Below, piece by piece: positions 13,364 through 21,300 of a stretch of 64,000 nucleotides of DNA (within the stretch, counting starts at the first letter, position 1; every line of letters starts with the position of its first letter). A model generated the notes under the pieces. The model did not search any database and had not been told where the DNA came from. It saw nothing but the letters and a program-made list of their open reading frames with translations. The stretch covers positions 1,426,001-1,490,000 of the forward strand of contig CAWFMO010000001.1 of NCBI GenBank assembly GCA_963817065.1, in the 5' to 3' direction. Origin of the DNA: CAWFMO01 sp963817065. Its GTDB lineage: Bacteria; Actinomycetota; Thermoleophilia; Solirubrobacterales; 70-9. The position numbers were made by a program, and so were the translations under genes.

Positions 13364-13957
13364 CTAGGCCTCTGAGCTGGAACCGACCTGCTCTGCGCTC
13401 AGCCCGAGGTCGCTCGCGCTCTCCGAGAGCGCCTCGATCACGATCGCGATGTGCTCGTCGCGCTCGACGCCGAGCTCCTCGATCCCCCGCTCGACCTCCT
13501 CGCGGTTGACGGCGGCCGCGAACGAGGGCTGCTTGAGCTTCTTCTTCACCGACTTCGGCTTCATCCCCTCGATCCCCGTCGGGCGGACCCGCGCGCACGC
13601 GGCGACGAAGCCGGAGAGCTCGTCGACCGCGAACAGGGTCTTGGCCATCTGCGTCTCGCGCGGCACTCCCATGAACTCGGCGTGGCCCGCGACCGCGTCG
13701 ATCACGTCCTGGGGATATTCCCGTTGCTCGAGCTCTTTGATCGCGTACCGGGGATGCCCGGTGTCGAGGTCCGGATAGCGCTCGTAGTCGAGGTCGTGGA
13801 GCAGCCCCGTGACCGCCCAGAGCTCCTCGTCCTCGTCCTCGCGCCGCGCGTAGGCTTTCATCGCCGCCTCGACCCCGAGCAGGTGCCGGCGCAGGGACTC
13901 GGACTCGACCCACTCGCAGACCAGGGCCCAAGCGTCATCTCTGGAGACCTCGCTCAT
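13364..13957 (-). CDS. HD-domain hydrolase-like protein
   Basis: A protein of about 197 residues with an HD phosphohydrolase core: a His near the N-terminus (RRHLLGVEAAM) and the HD pair in GLLHDLDYERYPD, followed by further helices with HPRYAI and GHAEFMG. HD proteins are metal-dependent phosphohydrolases with varied substrates such as nucleotides. Substrate here is unknown. I choose the ATG at 13957 (MSEVSRDDAW) because it lies 7 bases behind a TAGGGT hexamer; an in-frame GTG three codons earlier is possible. It is convergent with the rRNA operon and stands alone. Confidence 0.75.
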   Translation of the reverse strand: MSEVSRDDAWALVCEWVESESLRRHLLGVEAAMKAYARREDEDEELWAVTGLLHDLDYERYPDLDTGHPRYAIKELEQREYPQDVIDAVAGHAEFMGVPRETQMAKTLFAVDELSGFVAACARVRPTGIEGMKPKSVKKKLKQPSFAAAVNREEVERGIEELGVERDEHIAIVIEALSESASDLGLSAEQVGSSSEA

Positions 13958-13964
13958 CGCTCGC

Positions 13965-13970
13965 ACCCTA
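13965..13970 (-). promoter_or_regulatory. Putative -10 hexamer (TAGGGT) for the HD-domain gene
   Basis: Reading the minus strand, TAGGGT lies 7 bases before the ATG at 13957, with no Shine-Dalgarno between. This fits the leaderless-start pattern seen across the window. Confidence 0.35.
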
Positions 13971-14075
13971 GTACCTCCGCAGCGTCTTTCGTGGCCGAAC
14001 GACCGGGATTGAGCGCCCCCCGCCGCGGGTATCGACCCCTGCGAGACTGCAACCCCAACTACTGGAGGCGTCTAG

Positions 14076-14348
14076 ATGGAGATCATCGGAATCATTCTGC
14101 TCGGCCTTGTGGCCGGGTTCCTTGCGCGGGCACTGATGCCCGGCAAGCAGGACATGGGCATCATCCTCACGTGCCTGCTCGGGATCGGGGGCGCCCTGGT
14201 CGGGTTCTTCCTCTTCACCGAGCTGCTCGGGATCGGCGACTCGGACAAGTTCGACTTCGGCGGGATCGTCGGCGCCGTGATCGGAGCGATGCTGCTGCTG
14301 TTCCTCTACGACCGCTTCGCCGGCGGTGGGCGCGTCGCCAAGGTCTGA
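14076..14348 (+). CDS. GlsB/YeaQ/YmgE family small membrane protein
   Basis: A 90-residue, very hydrophobic protein with three predicted membrane segments (residues 3-20, 28-48 and 60-80) and Gly-rich helices, matching the transglycosylase-associated/GlsB family linked to general stress responses. The name comes from the family; no enzymatic residues are visible. Upstream, CTGGAGG may serve as a ribosome binding site. It runs convergent to dnaE2, and the two stop codons are adjacent with no gap or terminator. Confidence 0.82.
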   Translation: MEIIGIILLGLVAGFLARALMPGKQDMGIILTCLLGIGGALVGFFLFTELLGIGDSDKFDFGGIVGAVIGAMLLLFLYDRFAGGGRVAKV

Positions 14349-17300
14349 TCAGCGGCCTCGCCGACCGAAGCTGTGAGCTGCCGGCAGCGCCGCCGCGAGT
14401 TCCGCGGCGGCGGCTGCCCGGCGCTCCGCCAGCTCGATCACACCCGAGTCGCTTGAACGCCCGGTCTCGCGCTCGACCGGCGGCGCGATCGACTTCACCT
14501 GCGCCGTCGGCAGGTCGGGGCGGCTGAGCGCCCCGAGCCGCGAGACGACGAGGTTGGTTATCCCTTCGCGGCGCTCGAGCCTGCCCGCCGCGCGCACGAA
14601 CCCCGCCGCGCGGACCACGAGCCGGTTGCGCTCGGCGACCGGCGGCGGGATCACGAGGTTGATCACGCCCCACTCGTCCTCGAGCAGCATGAAGACGACG
14701 CCCTTCGCCGTCGCCGGGCGCTGGCGCGCGACGACCATGCCCGCGGTCTCGAGCTCGGACCCGTCGCGAACCCGCGCGAGATCGCGGCTTCCGACCGCGT
14801 CGCCGAGCCCGTCGCGCAGCAGCTCCATCGGGTGCGCCCCGAGCGTCATCCCGGTCGAGCGGTAGTCGGCGACCACGCGCTCCCAGGGCTGGAGCTCGCC
14901 GAGCAGAGGGCGCGCGAAGCGGTCGGCGGGGGGCTCGGCGCCGATCGGCAGCGCGAGCTGCGAGCCGTCGCGGCCGGGAACCGCGGTCGCCGCGGCACCG
15001 AGGCTCCAGAGCGGCGCCCGGCGTGCGGGGCCGCCCGAGGCGAGCCGGTCGCAGGCCCCGGCCCAGGCGAGCCGCTCGAGCGCCGGCTGACCTGCGCCCG
15101 AGCGCGCCGCGAGGTCAGCGAGGCTCTCGTAGGCCCCGCCGCGCTCGCGCTCGGCGACGAGCTCCGCCGTCTCGGCCTCGCCGAGCTCGGCGACATACCC
15201 AAGACCGACCCGAACCGAAAGGGCATCGCCGGCCGCCTCGACCCGGCACTCGACGGTGCTTTCGTTGACGTCCGGCCCGCGGATCTCGATCCCGCGCCGC
15301 TGCGCCTCGTGGACGAGGGCGTCGGGGGGATAGAAGCCCATCGGCTGCTCGTTGAGCAGCGCGCAGAGCAGCTCGGGGCCGTAGTGGACCCGCAGCCAGG
15401 TCGACTGGTAGGCGAGCAGCCCGAAGGCGACCGAGTGCGACTTCGGGAATCCGAAGCCGGAAAACCCCTGGATCTGACCGAAAACCCGCTCCGCGACGGA
15501 GCGCTCGACCCCGCGCGCGGCGGCGCCCTCGATGAAGCGCTCGCGGTAGCCGCGGATCGCGGCCTCGGAGCGGCGGCGGCTCATCGCCCGCCGCAGCCCC
15601 TCGGCCTCGCCCGGGCTGAATCCGGCGAGCGCGATCGCCACCTCGAGCACCTGGTCCTGGAAGACGATCGCCCCGAGCGTGTCGCGCAGCGCCGGCTCGA
15701 GAGAAGGGTGCTCGTAGGGGATCTCGTAGGAGGGATCCGCGCGCAGCCGCTTGCGGCGCTCGATGTAGGGGTGCACCGCGCCGCCCTGGATCGGTCCCGG
15801 CCGCACGATCGCCACCTGGACCGTGAGGTCGTCGAGGTTCTCGGGCAGCGTCCGCGGCAGCATCTGCATCTGCGCCCGGCTCTCGATCTGGAAGACCCCG
15901 GTCGTCTCGGCGCGCTGGATCGCGCCCCAGGTCTCCGGATCGTCGAAGGGGATCCGCGAGAGGTCGATCCGCTCGTCGCGGACGCGGGCGATCTCCTCGA
16001 CGCAGCGCTCGACCGCCGAGAGCATCCCGAGCCCGAGCAAGTCGATCTTCAGGAATCCCGCGTCGGCGCACGAGTCCTTGTCCCACTGGACGATCTGGCG
16101 CCCCTCCATCGCCGCCGGCTGCACGGGGCAGAGGTCGTTCAACTGACCAGTTGAGATCACCATGCCGCCCGGGTGCTGGGAGACGTGGCGCGGCAGCCCG
16201 AGCGCCTCACCGACCAGCTCCGCCAGCGCCCGCCAGCGCGGCGACCGCGCCCGGCCCGGGCCGAGCGCCGCCTCGATGTCGCGCTCGATCGAGTCCCCCG
16301 AGCCGTAAGCGTCGCAGGCGCGGGCGAGGCGCTCGATCTCTCCCGGGGGCAGCCCCAGCGCCTTGCCGAGGTCGCGGACCGCGCCCTTGGTCCGGTAGGT
16401 GGCGAAGGCGGCGACCAGCGCCGAGCGCTCGCGCCCGTAGCGCTCGTGGACGCGCGGGATCAGGACCTCGCGCACGTCGCGCGGGAAGTCGAGGTCGATG
16501 TCGGGGATCTCGCTCAGGTCCTCGTTCAGGAAGCGGCCGAGGAAGAGCTCGTTCTCGACCGGGTCGACGTGCGAGAGCCCGGTCAGGTAGCAGACGATCG
16601 AGCTGACGCTCGAGCCGCGGCCGCGGCCGGGGGGCAGCAGCGAGCGCGCCGTTCCCCGCCCGCGGACCTCGACCGCGACCTCGCGGGCGAGCTCGAGCAT
16701 CTCGTAATGGAGCAGGAAGAAGCCCGAGAGGCTGAGCTGGCGGATCAGCCGCAGCTCCTCCTCGAGCCGCCGCCCGGCCTCCTCGCGGCGCTCGCTGCCG
16801 GCGTACGCGTGGTCGAGCCGTCCGCGGCAGAGCTCGGCCAGGGCGCGGTCGGCGCCCTCGTCGTCGGCGCCCGGGTAGCTGTAGCCGAGGTCGCTGGTCA
16901 GGTCGAAGCGCAGCCGCTCGGAGACCCGCGCGGCTTCGGCGAGCGCGTCCGGGTGGTCGGCGAAGCGCTCGGCGAGCTGATCGGGGCGGAGCAGGGTCGA
17001 GGTCGAGTTGCCGCGCCGGCGGCCCTCGGTCTCGTCGAGGCTGCCGCCGAGCCGCGCGGCGAGCAGCGCATCCTGGAGCCGGACCCGCGAGCGGTCGTGG
17101 GCGTGGGCGTCGGAGCTCGCGACACAGGGAACGCCGATGCGCTCGGCGAGCGAGGCAAGCCAGCGGTTGCGCGAGCGGTCGCGCCGCCACAGCGGCCGCT
17201 GGAGCTCGACCCGGAAGCGGTCGGAGCCGAAGGCGGCGAGCAGCCGCCGCCCGAGCGCCTCGGCCGCTCGTGGGTCGCCGCGTTCCCAGGTCCCGGCCAG

Positions 17301-17717
17301 GGCTCCGTCGCGGGCGCAGCCGGAGAGGCAGACGAGCCCCTCGCTGCGCGCCTCGAGTGAGGAGAGCGGCAGCGAAGGGGGGAGGGGGTCGCGCCCGGGT
17401 TTCGGCCTCGTCCCCGCGTGGGCCTCGGTGATCAGATGACAGAGGTTGCGCCAGCCGCTGACGTCCTCGACCAACAGCGTCGCGTGGACGGGGTCGCGGA
17501 GGCCGGCGTCGATCGTCAACTCGGCGCCCTGGATCGCGTGAACGCCGGTGCCCTTGCAGGCGTGGGCGAACTCCATCGCACCGTGGACGCCGTCGTGGTC
17601 GGTCAGCGCCAGCGACTCGTAGCCGAGCTCGGCGGCCGCGGTCGCGAGCTCGGAGGGCAGCGAGGCGCCATCGCCGAACGAGTAGGCGGAATGGGCGTGG
17701 AGCTCGGCGTGGGTCAC
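14349..17717 (-). CDS. dnaE2: Error-prone DNA polymerase III alpha subunit DnaE2
   Basis: A 1122-residue C-family polymerase. The N-terminus is a PHP domain (ELHAHSAYSFGDGAS). The palm carries the catalytic aspartates in PDIDLDF near residue 405. The tail has an OB-fold region (EDEWGVINLVI), and the length fits DnaE2 rather than the longer replicative DnaE1. DnaE2 performs translesion synthesis during SOS mutagenesis together with ImuB. The GTG at 17717 is chosen because it overlaps the stop of the upstream small gene (GTGA); the open frame extends upstream but reads through that gene out of frame. It is the last gene of a three-gene SOS operon. Confidence 0.94.
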   Translation of the reverse strand: MTHAELHAHSAYSFGDGASLPSELATAAAELGYESLALTDHDGVHGAMEFAHACKGTGVHAIQGAELTIDAGLRDPVHATLLVEDVSGWRNLCHLITEAHAGTRPKPGRDPLPPSLPLSSLEARSEGLVCLSGCARDGALAGTWERGDPRAAEALGRRLLAAFGSDRFRVELQRPLWRRDRSRNRWLASLAERIGVPCVASSDAHAHDRSRVRLQDALLAARLGGSLDETEGRRRGNSTSTLLRPDQLAERFADHPDALAEAARVSERLRFDLTSDLGYSYPGADDEGADRALAELCRGRLDHAYAGSERREEAGRRLEEELRLIRQLSLSGFFLLHYEMLELAREVAVEVRGRGTARSLLPPGRGRGSSVSSIVCYLTGLSHVDPVENELFLGRFLNEDLSEIPDIDLDFPRDVREVLIPRVHERYGRERSALVAAFATYRTKGAVRDLGKALGLPPGEIERLARACDAYGSGDSIERDIEAALGPGRARSPRWRALAELVGEALGLPRHVSQHPGGMVISTGQLNDLCPVQPAAMEGRQIVQWDKDSCADAGFLKIDLLGLGMLSAVERCVEEIARVRDERIDLSRIPFDDPETWGAIQRAETTGVFQIESRAQMQMLPRTLPENLDDLTVQVAIVRPGPIQGGAVHPYIERRKRLRADPSYEIPYEHPSLEPALRDTLGAIVFQDQVLEVAIALAGFSPGEAEGLRRAMSRRRSEAAIRGYRERFIEGAAARGVERSVAERVFGQIQGFSGFGFPKSHSVAFGLLAYQSTWLRVHYGPELLCALLNEQPMGFYPPDALVHEAQRRGIEIRGPDVNESTVECRVEAAGDALSVRVGLGYVAELGEAETAELVAERERGGAYESLADLAARSGAGQPALERLAWAGACDRLASGGPARRAPLWSLGAAATAVPGRDGSQLALPIGAEPPADRFARPLLGELQPWERVVADYRSTGMTLGAHPMELLRDGLGDAVGSRDLARVRDGSELETAGMVVARQRPATAKGVVFMLLEDEWGVINLVIPPPVAERNRLVVRAAGFVRAAGRLERREGITNLVVSRLGALSRPDLPTAQVKSIAPPVERETGRSSDSGVIELAERRAAAAAELAAALPAAHSFGRRGR

Positions 17718-17947
17718 GCCCGCTGCTTGAACCAGGCGCCGCCGGGCTCGCGGAAGACGACGACGTCGCTTCCGTCCTCGAGCACGAGCTCGAAGTAGCG
17801 CCGGCGCAGCCCCTTGCCGGCCCACCAGCCGTCCTCGACCAGCCACTCCTCGCGCACCGAGGCCACGGGCTTCGAATCGACCGCGACCGGGACCCCGTCC
17901 TCGCCGGCCTCGACCGGGACCGGCCGCGGGCCGTAGAGCCGCTTCAC
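17714..17947 (-). CDS. DUF6504-like small protein between imuB and dnaE2
   Basis: A 77-residue protein rich in Trp, Arg and aromatic residues, with the segment WLVEDGWWAGKGLRRRYFELVLEDGSD-type strands ending in FREPGGAWFKQRA. Its size, composition and position between imuB and dnaE2 match the DUF6504 proteins of actinobacterial mutasome operons. It overlaps imuB upstream and dnaE2 downstream by four bases each (GTGA), so translation is tightly coupled. Its function is not established; a structural role in the ImuB-DnaE2 complex is an inference from context. Confidence 0.7.
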   Translation of the reverse strand: MKRLYGPRPVPVEAGEDGVPVAVDSKPVASVREEWLVEDGWWAGKGLRRRYFELVLEDGSDVVVFREPGGAWFKQRA

Positions 17948-19158
17948 GCCCGCGCTCCGCCGGAGGGGCCGAGGTCGGGGAAGGGAGTGAGGGCGGCGCG
18001 GCGCTCCGGCAGCCGCGAGTCGGGATCGACGTCGAGCACTCGCAGCACCGACTCGCGCCCGGCGGCGGCGCGGGTCTGGCGGACCGCCTCGGCGAGCCGC
18101 CGGCGGCGCTGTTCCTCGGGGCCGGCGAGCGAGAGCTGCTCGGCGGCCGGCGGGCCGAGCGCGGTCGCCTCGAGCCGCAGCATCTCGACCGGGCCGGGGA
18201 GCTGCTCGAGCGTCCCGGTCATCGACAGCCGCGCGGTGCGCGGCTCCGAGCCCGCCCGGCGCAGGACGCGCTCGCAGCGCCAGCCGCCGCCGCCCGCGAG
18301 CCGGCCCGAGAGCCGCAGCCGGCGAACCGTCCTTCCGCGCCGCGCCGGATCGGCGAACAACCGGTCGATCAGCAGCTCGAGCGCGCGCTCGAGCTGCTGG
18401 CCGCTGCAGGCGTCGGGGAGCTCGAGCTCGGTCGCGAGCGGATCGCGGATGCGCCGCGGGCGCGGCGGCTCGTCCTCGCCGCGGGCGAGCCCGTGGGCGC
18501 GCAGGCCGGGGGCGCCGAAGCGGTCGGCGATCGAGTCGCGGTCGATCGCCGCGAGCTTGCCGAGCGTCCCGATCCCGAGCCGCTCGAAGGCCTCGGGGAG
18601 CTCGACGCCGATCCTCGAGCGCAGCAGCCCGACCGGCTGGGGGGCGAGGAAGCCGCGCGCCCGCCGCTCCGCGATCACCGCCGGGCGGCCGCGCCGCGCG
18701 CCCCTCAGGGTGGCGGCCGCGTAGGCGCAGAAGCGGGTCGGGCCGACCGCGAGCCGCGCCGGCGAGGAGATCGCCCGCCGCGCCCGCGCCAGCACGCCCT
18801 CGAGATCGCCGCCCCAGAGGCCGCGCAGCCCGCCGGCCTCGAAGTAGGCCTCGCCGGGGCGCTCGCTCGCGACCGCGGCCCCGATCGACTCGAGCCGCCG
18901 CACGACCTCCTCCCAGGCGCGCTCGCTTCGATCGGCGTCCGGTGGCACGAGGACCAGCTCCGGACAGCGCGAGAGCGACTCGCCGAGCGCCATCCCCGCG
19001 CTCACCCCGTGGGCCTCGGCGGCGCCGGAGACCTCGCCGATCAACCCGGCGCGGCCCGGCTCGGGGGCGAGCGCGACCGGGCCCCGCAAGAGCTCCGAGC
19101 GGCTCCCCAGGACACTGGTTAGCTCGAAGCGGGGTAGCAGGGCGCATGCGACGTGCAT
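17944..19158 (-). CDS. imuB: Y-family polymerase-like mutasome protein ImuB
   Basis: A 404-residue protein of the DinB/ImuB family. It opens with MHVACALLPRFEL, the usual ImuB N-terminus, where active Y-family polymerases have a catalytic Asp. It is therefore probably catalytically inactive and acts as an adaptor linking DnaE2 to the sliding clamp. A helix-hairpin-like segment lies near residues 170-200 and a little-finger-like region follows. The ATG at 19158 is chosen over an upstream in-frame TTG because it gives the family N-terminus and directly abuts a LexA box. No imuA/imuA' gene is seen in this window. Confidence 0.88.
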   Translation of the reverse strand: MHVACALLPRFELTSVLGSRSELLRGPVALAPEPGRAGLIGEVSGAAEAHGVSAGMALGESLSRCPELVLVPPDADRSERAWEEVVRRLESIGAAVASERPGEAYFEAGGLRGLWGGDLEGVLARARRAISSPARLAVGPTRFCAYAAATLRGARRGRPAVIAERRARGFLAPQPVGLLRSRIGVELPEAFERLGIGTLGKLAAIDRDSIADRFGAPGLRAHGLARGEDEPPRPRRIRDPLATELELPDACSGQQLERALELLIDRLFADPARRGRTVRRLRLSGRLAGGGGWRCERVLRRAGSEPRTARLSMTGTLEQLPGPVEMLRLEATALGPPAAEQLSLAGPEEQRRRRLAEAVRQTRAAAGRESVLRVLDVDPDSRLPERRAALTPFPDLGPSGGARA

Positions 19159-19172
19159 CGAACGTATGTTCG
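19159..19172 (-). promoter_or_regulatory. LexA (SOS) box upstream of imuB
   Basis: A perfect palindrome CGAAC-GTAT-GTTCG matches the Gram-positive/actinobacterial SOS box (GAAC, 4 bases, GTTC). It ends one base before the imuB ATG and overlaps the predicted -10, which would let LexA block transcription of imuB, the DUF6504 gene and dnaE2. It is also about 55 bases upstream of the divergent lipoprotein gene. Confidence 0.88.
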
Positions 19173-19194
19173 TACATGGCGCCGCAAAGGTCAA
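19166..19194 (-). promoter_or_regulatory. imuB promoter (TTGACC, 17 bp, GAACAT) overlapping the SOS box
   Basis: On the minus strand, -35 TTGACC (19194-19189) and -10 GAACAT (19171-19166) are spaced 17 bases apart. The start would fall about 7-8 bases later, at or next to the A of the imuB ATG, giving a leaderless mRNA. The -10 is a weak match but is embedded in the LexA palindrome. Confidence 0.5.
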
Positions 19195-19226
19195 GGAAGA
19201 TCCCCGCGGGTTGGGATGATTGCTCG

Positions 19227-19703
19227 ATGCGCCGCGCCCTATCGATGCTCTCGCTGCTGGCCGCGCTCGCGATCGCGGGCTGCGGCGGCGGCTCCGACGA
19301 GCCCGAGCAAGCCTCCGTCCCCGGCGGCGCCGACGCCGCCGACGTCGAGGTCATCGAGGGCTGGTCGGACGCGCTGCGCTCCGGCGACGTCGAGAAGGCC
19401 GCCGACTACTTCGAGCTCCCGAGCCTGGCCGAGAACGGCACCCCGACACTCGCGCTCGACACGCGCGAGAAGGTGCTCGCCTTCAACGAGTCGCTGCCCT
19501 GCGGCGCCGAGCTCGTCAGCGCGAACAGCGACGGCGAGGTCACGATCGCGACCTTCGAGCTCACCGAGCGGCCCGGGCCGGGGAGCTGCGGCAGCGGAGC
19601 CGGCGAGACCGCGCACACCGCTTTCGTGATCGAGGACGGCAAGATCACCGAGTGGCGGCGGGCGCCGGCCGAGCAGACCGCTCCCGAGAGCCGCGCCGTC
19701 TAG
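19227..19703 (+). CDS. Secreted lipoprotein, possible NTF2/SnoaL-like fold
   Basis: A 158-residue protein with a lipoprotein signal: n-region MRRALSM, a hydrophobic stretch, and the lipobox LAIAGC with the lipidated Cys at 19. After a Gly/Ser linker come VIEGWSDALRSGDVEKAADYF and a closing strand FVIEDGKITEWRRAP. These resemble SnoaL/NTF2-like domains (helix start, strand end), though the match is only by pattern. The ATG at 19227 is the only start that gives a proper lipoprotein signal; the open frame upstream runs antisense to imuB. It is divergent from imuB and shares the SOS-box region. Confidence 0.72.
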   Translation: MRRALSMLSLLAALAIAGCGGGSDEPEQASVPGGADAADVEVIEGWSDALRSGDVEKAADYFELPSLAENGTPTLALDTREKVLAFNESLPCGAELVSANSDGEVTIATFELTERPGPGSCGSGAGETAHTAFVIEDGKITEWRRAPAEQTAPESRAV

Positions 19704-19755
19704 CTCTCGACGACCGCTCTTCCCCCCAAAATGCGGAACGTTCGTTGGTTCCCCC

Positions 19756-19784
19756 TTGAACATCGTGTGAACGCGGAGTAACTT
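19756..19784 (+). promoter_or_regulatory. Candidate promoter (TTGAAC, 17 bp, TAACTT) for a short transcript
   Basis: TTGAAC at 19756-19761 and TAACTT at 19779-19784 are spaced by 17 bases. The start near 19791 would produce a transcript of about 65 bases that ends at the terminator at 19825-19857, or reads on into the zinc-finger gene. Confidence 0.45.
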
Positions 19785-19807
19785 CCCTTTCAAGAAGGAC
19801 GGCAGCA

Positions 19808-19837
19808 ATGTCGTCTGGAACGGAGGGCCCCGGGTAA
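19808..19837 (+). CDS. Possible 9-codon leader peptide overlapping a terminator
   Basis: ATG at 19808 is preceded by a strong Shine-Dalgarno sequence AAGAAGGA (19792-19799) with 8 bases spacing. The ORF reads MSSGTEGPG and its TAA stop lies in the loop of the following terminator hairpin. This geometry resembles translation-coupled attenuation. No clear regulatory codon run (for example Trp or Cys) is present, so the sensed signal, if any, is unknown. Confidence 0.35.
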   Translation: MSSGTEGPG

Positions 19838-19857
19838 AACCGGGGCCCTTTCGTTTT
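19825..19857 (+). terminator. Strong intrinsic terminator upstream of the zinc-finger gene
   Basis: A perfect 9-bp stem (GGGCCCCGG / CCGGGGCCC) with loop GTAAAA, followed by TTTCGTTTT. It lies 29 bases before the zinc-finger gene and overlaps the 9-codon ORF. It may end a small RNA or attenuate the downstream gene. Confidence 0.8.
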
Positions 19858-19885
19858 CTGGAGACGCGTAATCTCGAGCCCCTCA

Positions 19886-20248
19886 ATGCCCGACGAGCCA
19901 TGTACCTGGTGCGGGAACCCGGTCGAAGCCGACGACGGCTTCCGCGCCTACGAGCCCTCCGGCTCGCGCCGCGCGGTCTTCTGCCGCCTCGAGCACGTCG
20001 TCCCCTGGGAGATGCAGGGCCCGCACTGGCAGGCTGACCAAACCTCGTCCCTCGAGACCGGCCAAGCCGGCCCCGCAGGCAAAGCCGAGGAGCCGGCGCA
20101 TGATGTCTGCTCACATTGCGGCGACGAGCTCACCGACATCCGCGTCCTGCTCGTTCGCCACCGCGGCGAGCACCGGATCAGCGACGCCTTCTGCTCGGCC
20201 GAACACCTCGGCGAGTGGGCAAAGGCCGGCGGCCGCTTCGCCGTCTAG
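19886..20248 (+). CDS. Small protein with two C-X2-C…C-X3-H zinc-finger-like units
   Basis: A 120-residue protein with two similar halves. Unit one has Cys6, Cys9, Cys33 and His37 (CTWC ... FCRLEH). Unit two has Cys75, Cys78, Cys103 and His107 (CSHC ... FCSAEH). The spacing C-X2-C-X23-24-C-X3-H suggests two zinc-binding fingers joined by a flexible 30-residue linker, as in treble-clef or MYM-type folds. I do not recognise a named family. Its role is unknown: it could bind nucleic acid or protein. It overlaps the convergent hydrolase gene by four bases (CTAG) and follows a terminator/leader unit. Confidence 0.65.
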   Translation: MPDEPCTWCGNPVEADDGFRAYEPSGSRRAVFCRLEHVVPWEMQGPHWQADQTSSLETGQAGPAGKAEEPAHDVCSHCGDELTDIRVLLVRHRGEHRISDAFCSAEHLGEWAKAGGRFAV

Positions 20249-21276
20249 TTCCCGGTCTGCTTCTTCTTGTTCGGCGCCTTCTTCTTGTTCGGCGGCACGA
20301 ACTCCGGCTCGAGCGGGCTCTGGTGCTCGTCCCCAGGATTGGCTGAGAACTCGAGCAGCAGCGCCGCCGTCTCGTTCGGCTTCTCGACGTTCGGGGAGTG
20401 GCCGGCGCCCTCGACGATCGTCGTCTGGACCCCGGGGACGTCGCCGAACCCCTCGGCGGCCTCCTGCGGATCGTCGTAGAGCTGGTCCTCGTCGCCGAAG
20501 ACGACCAGCAGCGGGATCCCGAGCTCGGCGACGCGCTCGTTGAGCGGCGTCTCGTCGGTGAAGTCCTCTTCGGCCTTGGCCGACTCCTTGAACGAGCGGT
20601 AGGTCATCGACTTGAAGTCGGTCACGACCTGGTCGGGGTCCTCGAAGCCCGAGGCGAGGTTGTAGCCGGGAGCGAAGGCCTCCTTGAGCCCGTCGCGGAT
20701 CTGGAAGTCGGGGACGGTGCGCCAGATCGCCTGGCCGAGGACGGGCACATAGCCGAGCCTCGCCTCGAGCGGCAACTCTCCGTAGTCGTTGTCCGGCGCC
20801 TGGTCGAGGTCGGCGAGCCGCGCGACCAGATCGGGGCTCTGCTCGGCGAGCGAGGTCGCGACGGTGAACCCAAGCGAGTGGCCGACGACGGTCGCACCGC
20901 TGATACCCAGCGACGAGAGCACCGAGGCGACCGTGCTCGCCTGCTCCTCGATCGAGTAGCCGGTGGCCGGCTTCTGGGAGCCGCCGTGGCCGAGCAGGTC
21001 GACGCGGACCACGCGCCGGTGCTCGGCGAGCTCGGGCTCGATCGCGTCCCACCAGCGCAGCGAGCACGTGTAGCAGTGGATCAGGACCATCGGCGGCGCA
21101 TCGCGGGGGCCGGTGTCGGTGACCTGGACCTCACCCCCGAACGCGTCGACGATCTGGGCCCCGTCGACCGTCGTCGAGGCCTCCTTGGTCTGGTTGTTGA
21201 CCACGACCGTGTTGAGGATCAGCAGCGCCGCGAGGCCCAGCCCGATCCCGATCAGAATCTTCCATCGTCGCCGCAT
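20245..21276 (-). CDS. Membrane-anchored alpha/beta hydrolase
   Basis: A 343-residue protein. It has an N-terminal basic segment and one membrane helix (residues 7-25), so the catalytic domain is probably extracytoplasmic. The alpha/beta-hydrolase core shows the nucleophile elbow GHSLG, the acid in VFGDEDQL, and the base in GAGHSP, with the oxyanion region LIHCYTCSLRWW. The C-terminus ends in a short Lys-rich segment (PPNKKKAPNKKK). Substrate is unknown: esterase, lipase or epoxide hydrolase activities are possible. ATG at 21276 fits the signal-anchor start. It is divergent from murA and may share a symmetric promoter with it. Confidence 0.82.
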   Translation of the reverse strand: MRRRWKILIGIGLGLAALLILNTVVVNNQTKEASTTVDGAQIVDAFGGEVQVTDTGPRDAPPMVLIHCYTCSLRWWDAIEPELAEHRRVVRVDLLGHGGSQKPATGYSIEEQASTVASVLSSLGISGATVVGHSLGFTVATSLAEQSPDLVARLADLDQAPDNDYGELPLEARLGYVPVLGQAIWRTVPDFQIRDGLKEAFAPGYNLASGFEDPDQVVTDFKSMTYRSFKESAKAEEDFTDETPLNERVAELGIPLLVVFGDEDQLYDDPQEAAEGFGDVPGVQTTIVEGAGHSPNVEKPNETAALLLEFSANPGDEHQSPLEPEFVPPNKKKAPNKKKQTGN

Positions 21277-21285
21277 GGCGGCCGT

Positions 21286-21292
21286 TACCCTA
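21286..21292. promoter_or_regulatory. Symmetric -10 (TACCCTA) between murA and the hydrolase
   Basis: On the plus strand TACCCT lies 9 bases before the murA ATG. On the minus strand the same bases read TAGGGT, 9-10 bases before the hydrolase ATG. A near-palindromic -10 like this can serve divergent transcription of both genes. Confidence 0.4.
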
Positions 21293-21300
21293 GCTCGCCC

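Noticed and set aside
19729..19755. Second possible SOS-like site (GAACGTTCG)
   Set aside because: The half-sites overlap instead of being separated by four bases, so it does not fit the LexA box.
19714..19761. Two short hairpins with C-rich loops (CCCCCC and CCCCC), reminiscent of the actinobacterial 6C RNA
   Set aside because: The stems are only four base pairs and the second loop has fewer than six C. The segment also overlaps a better promoter match.
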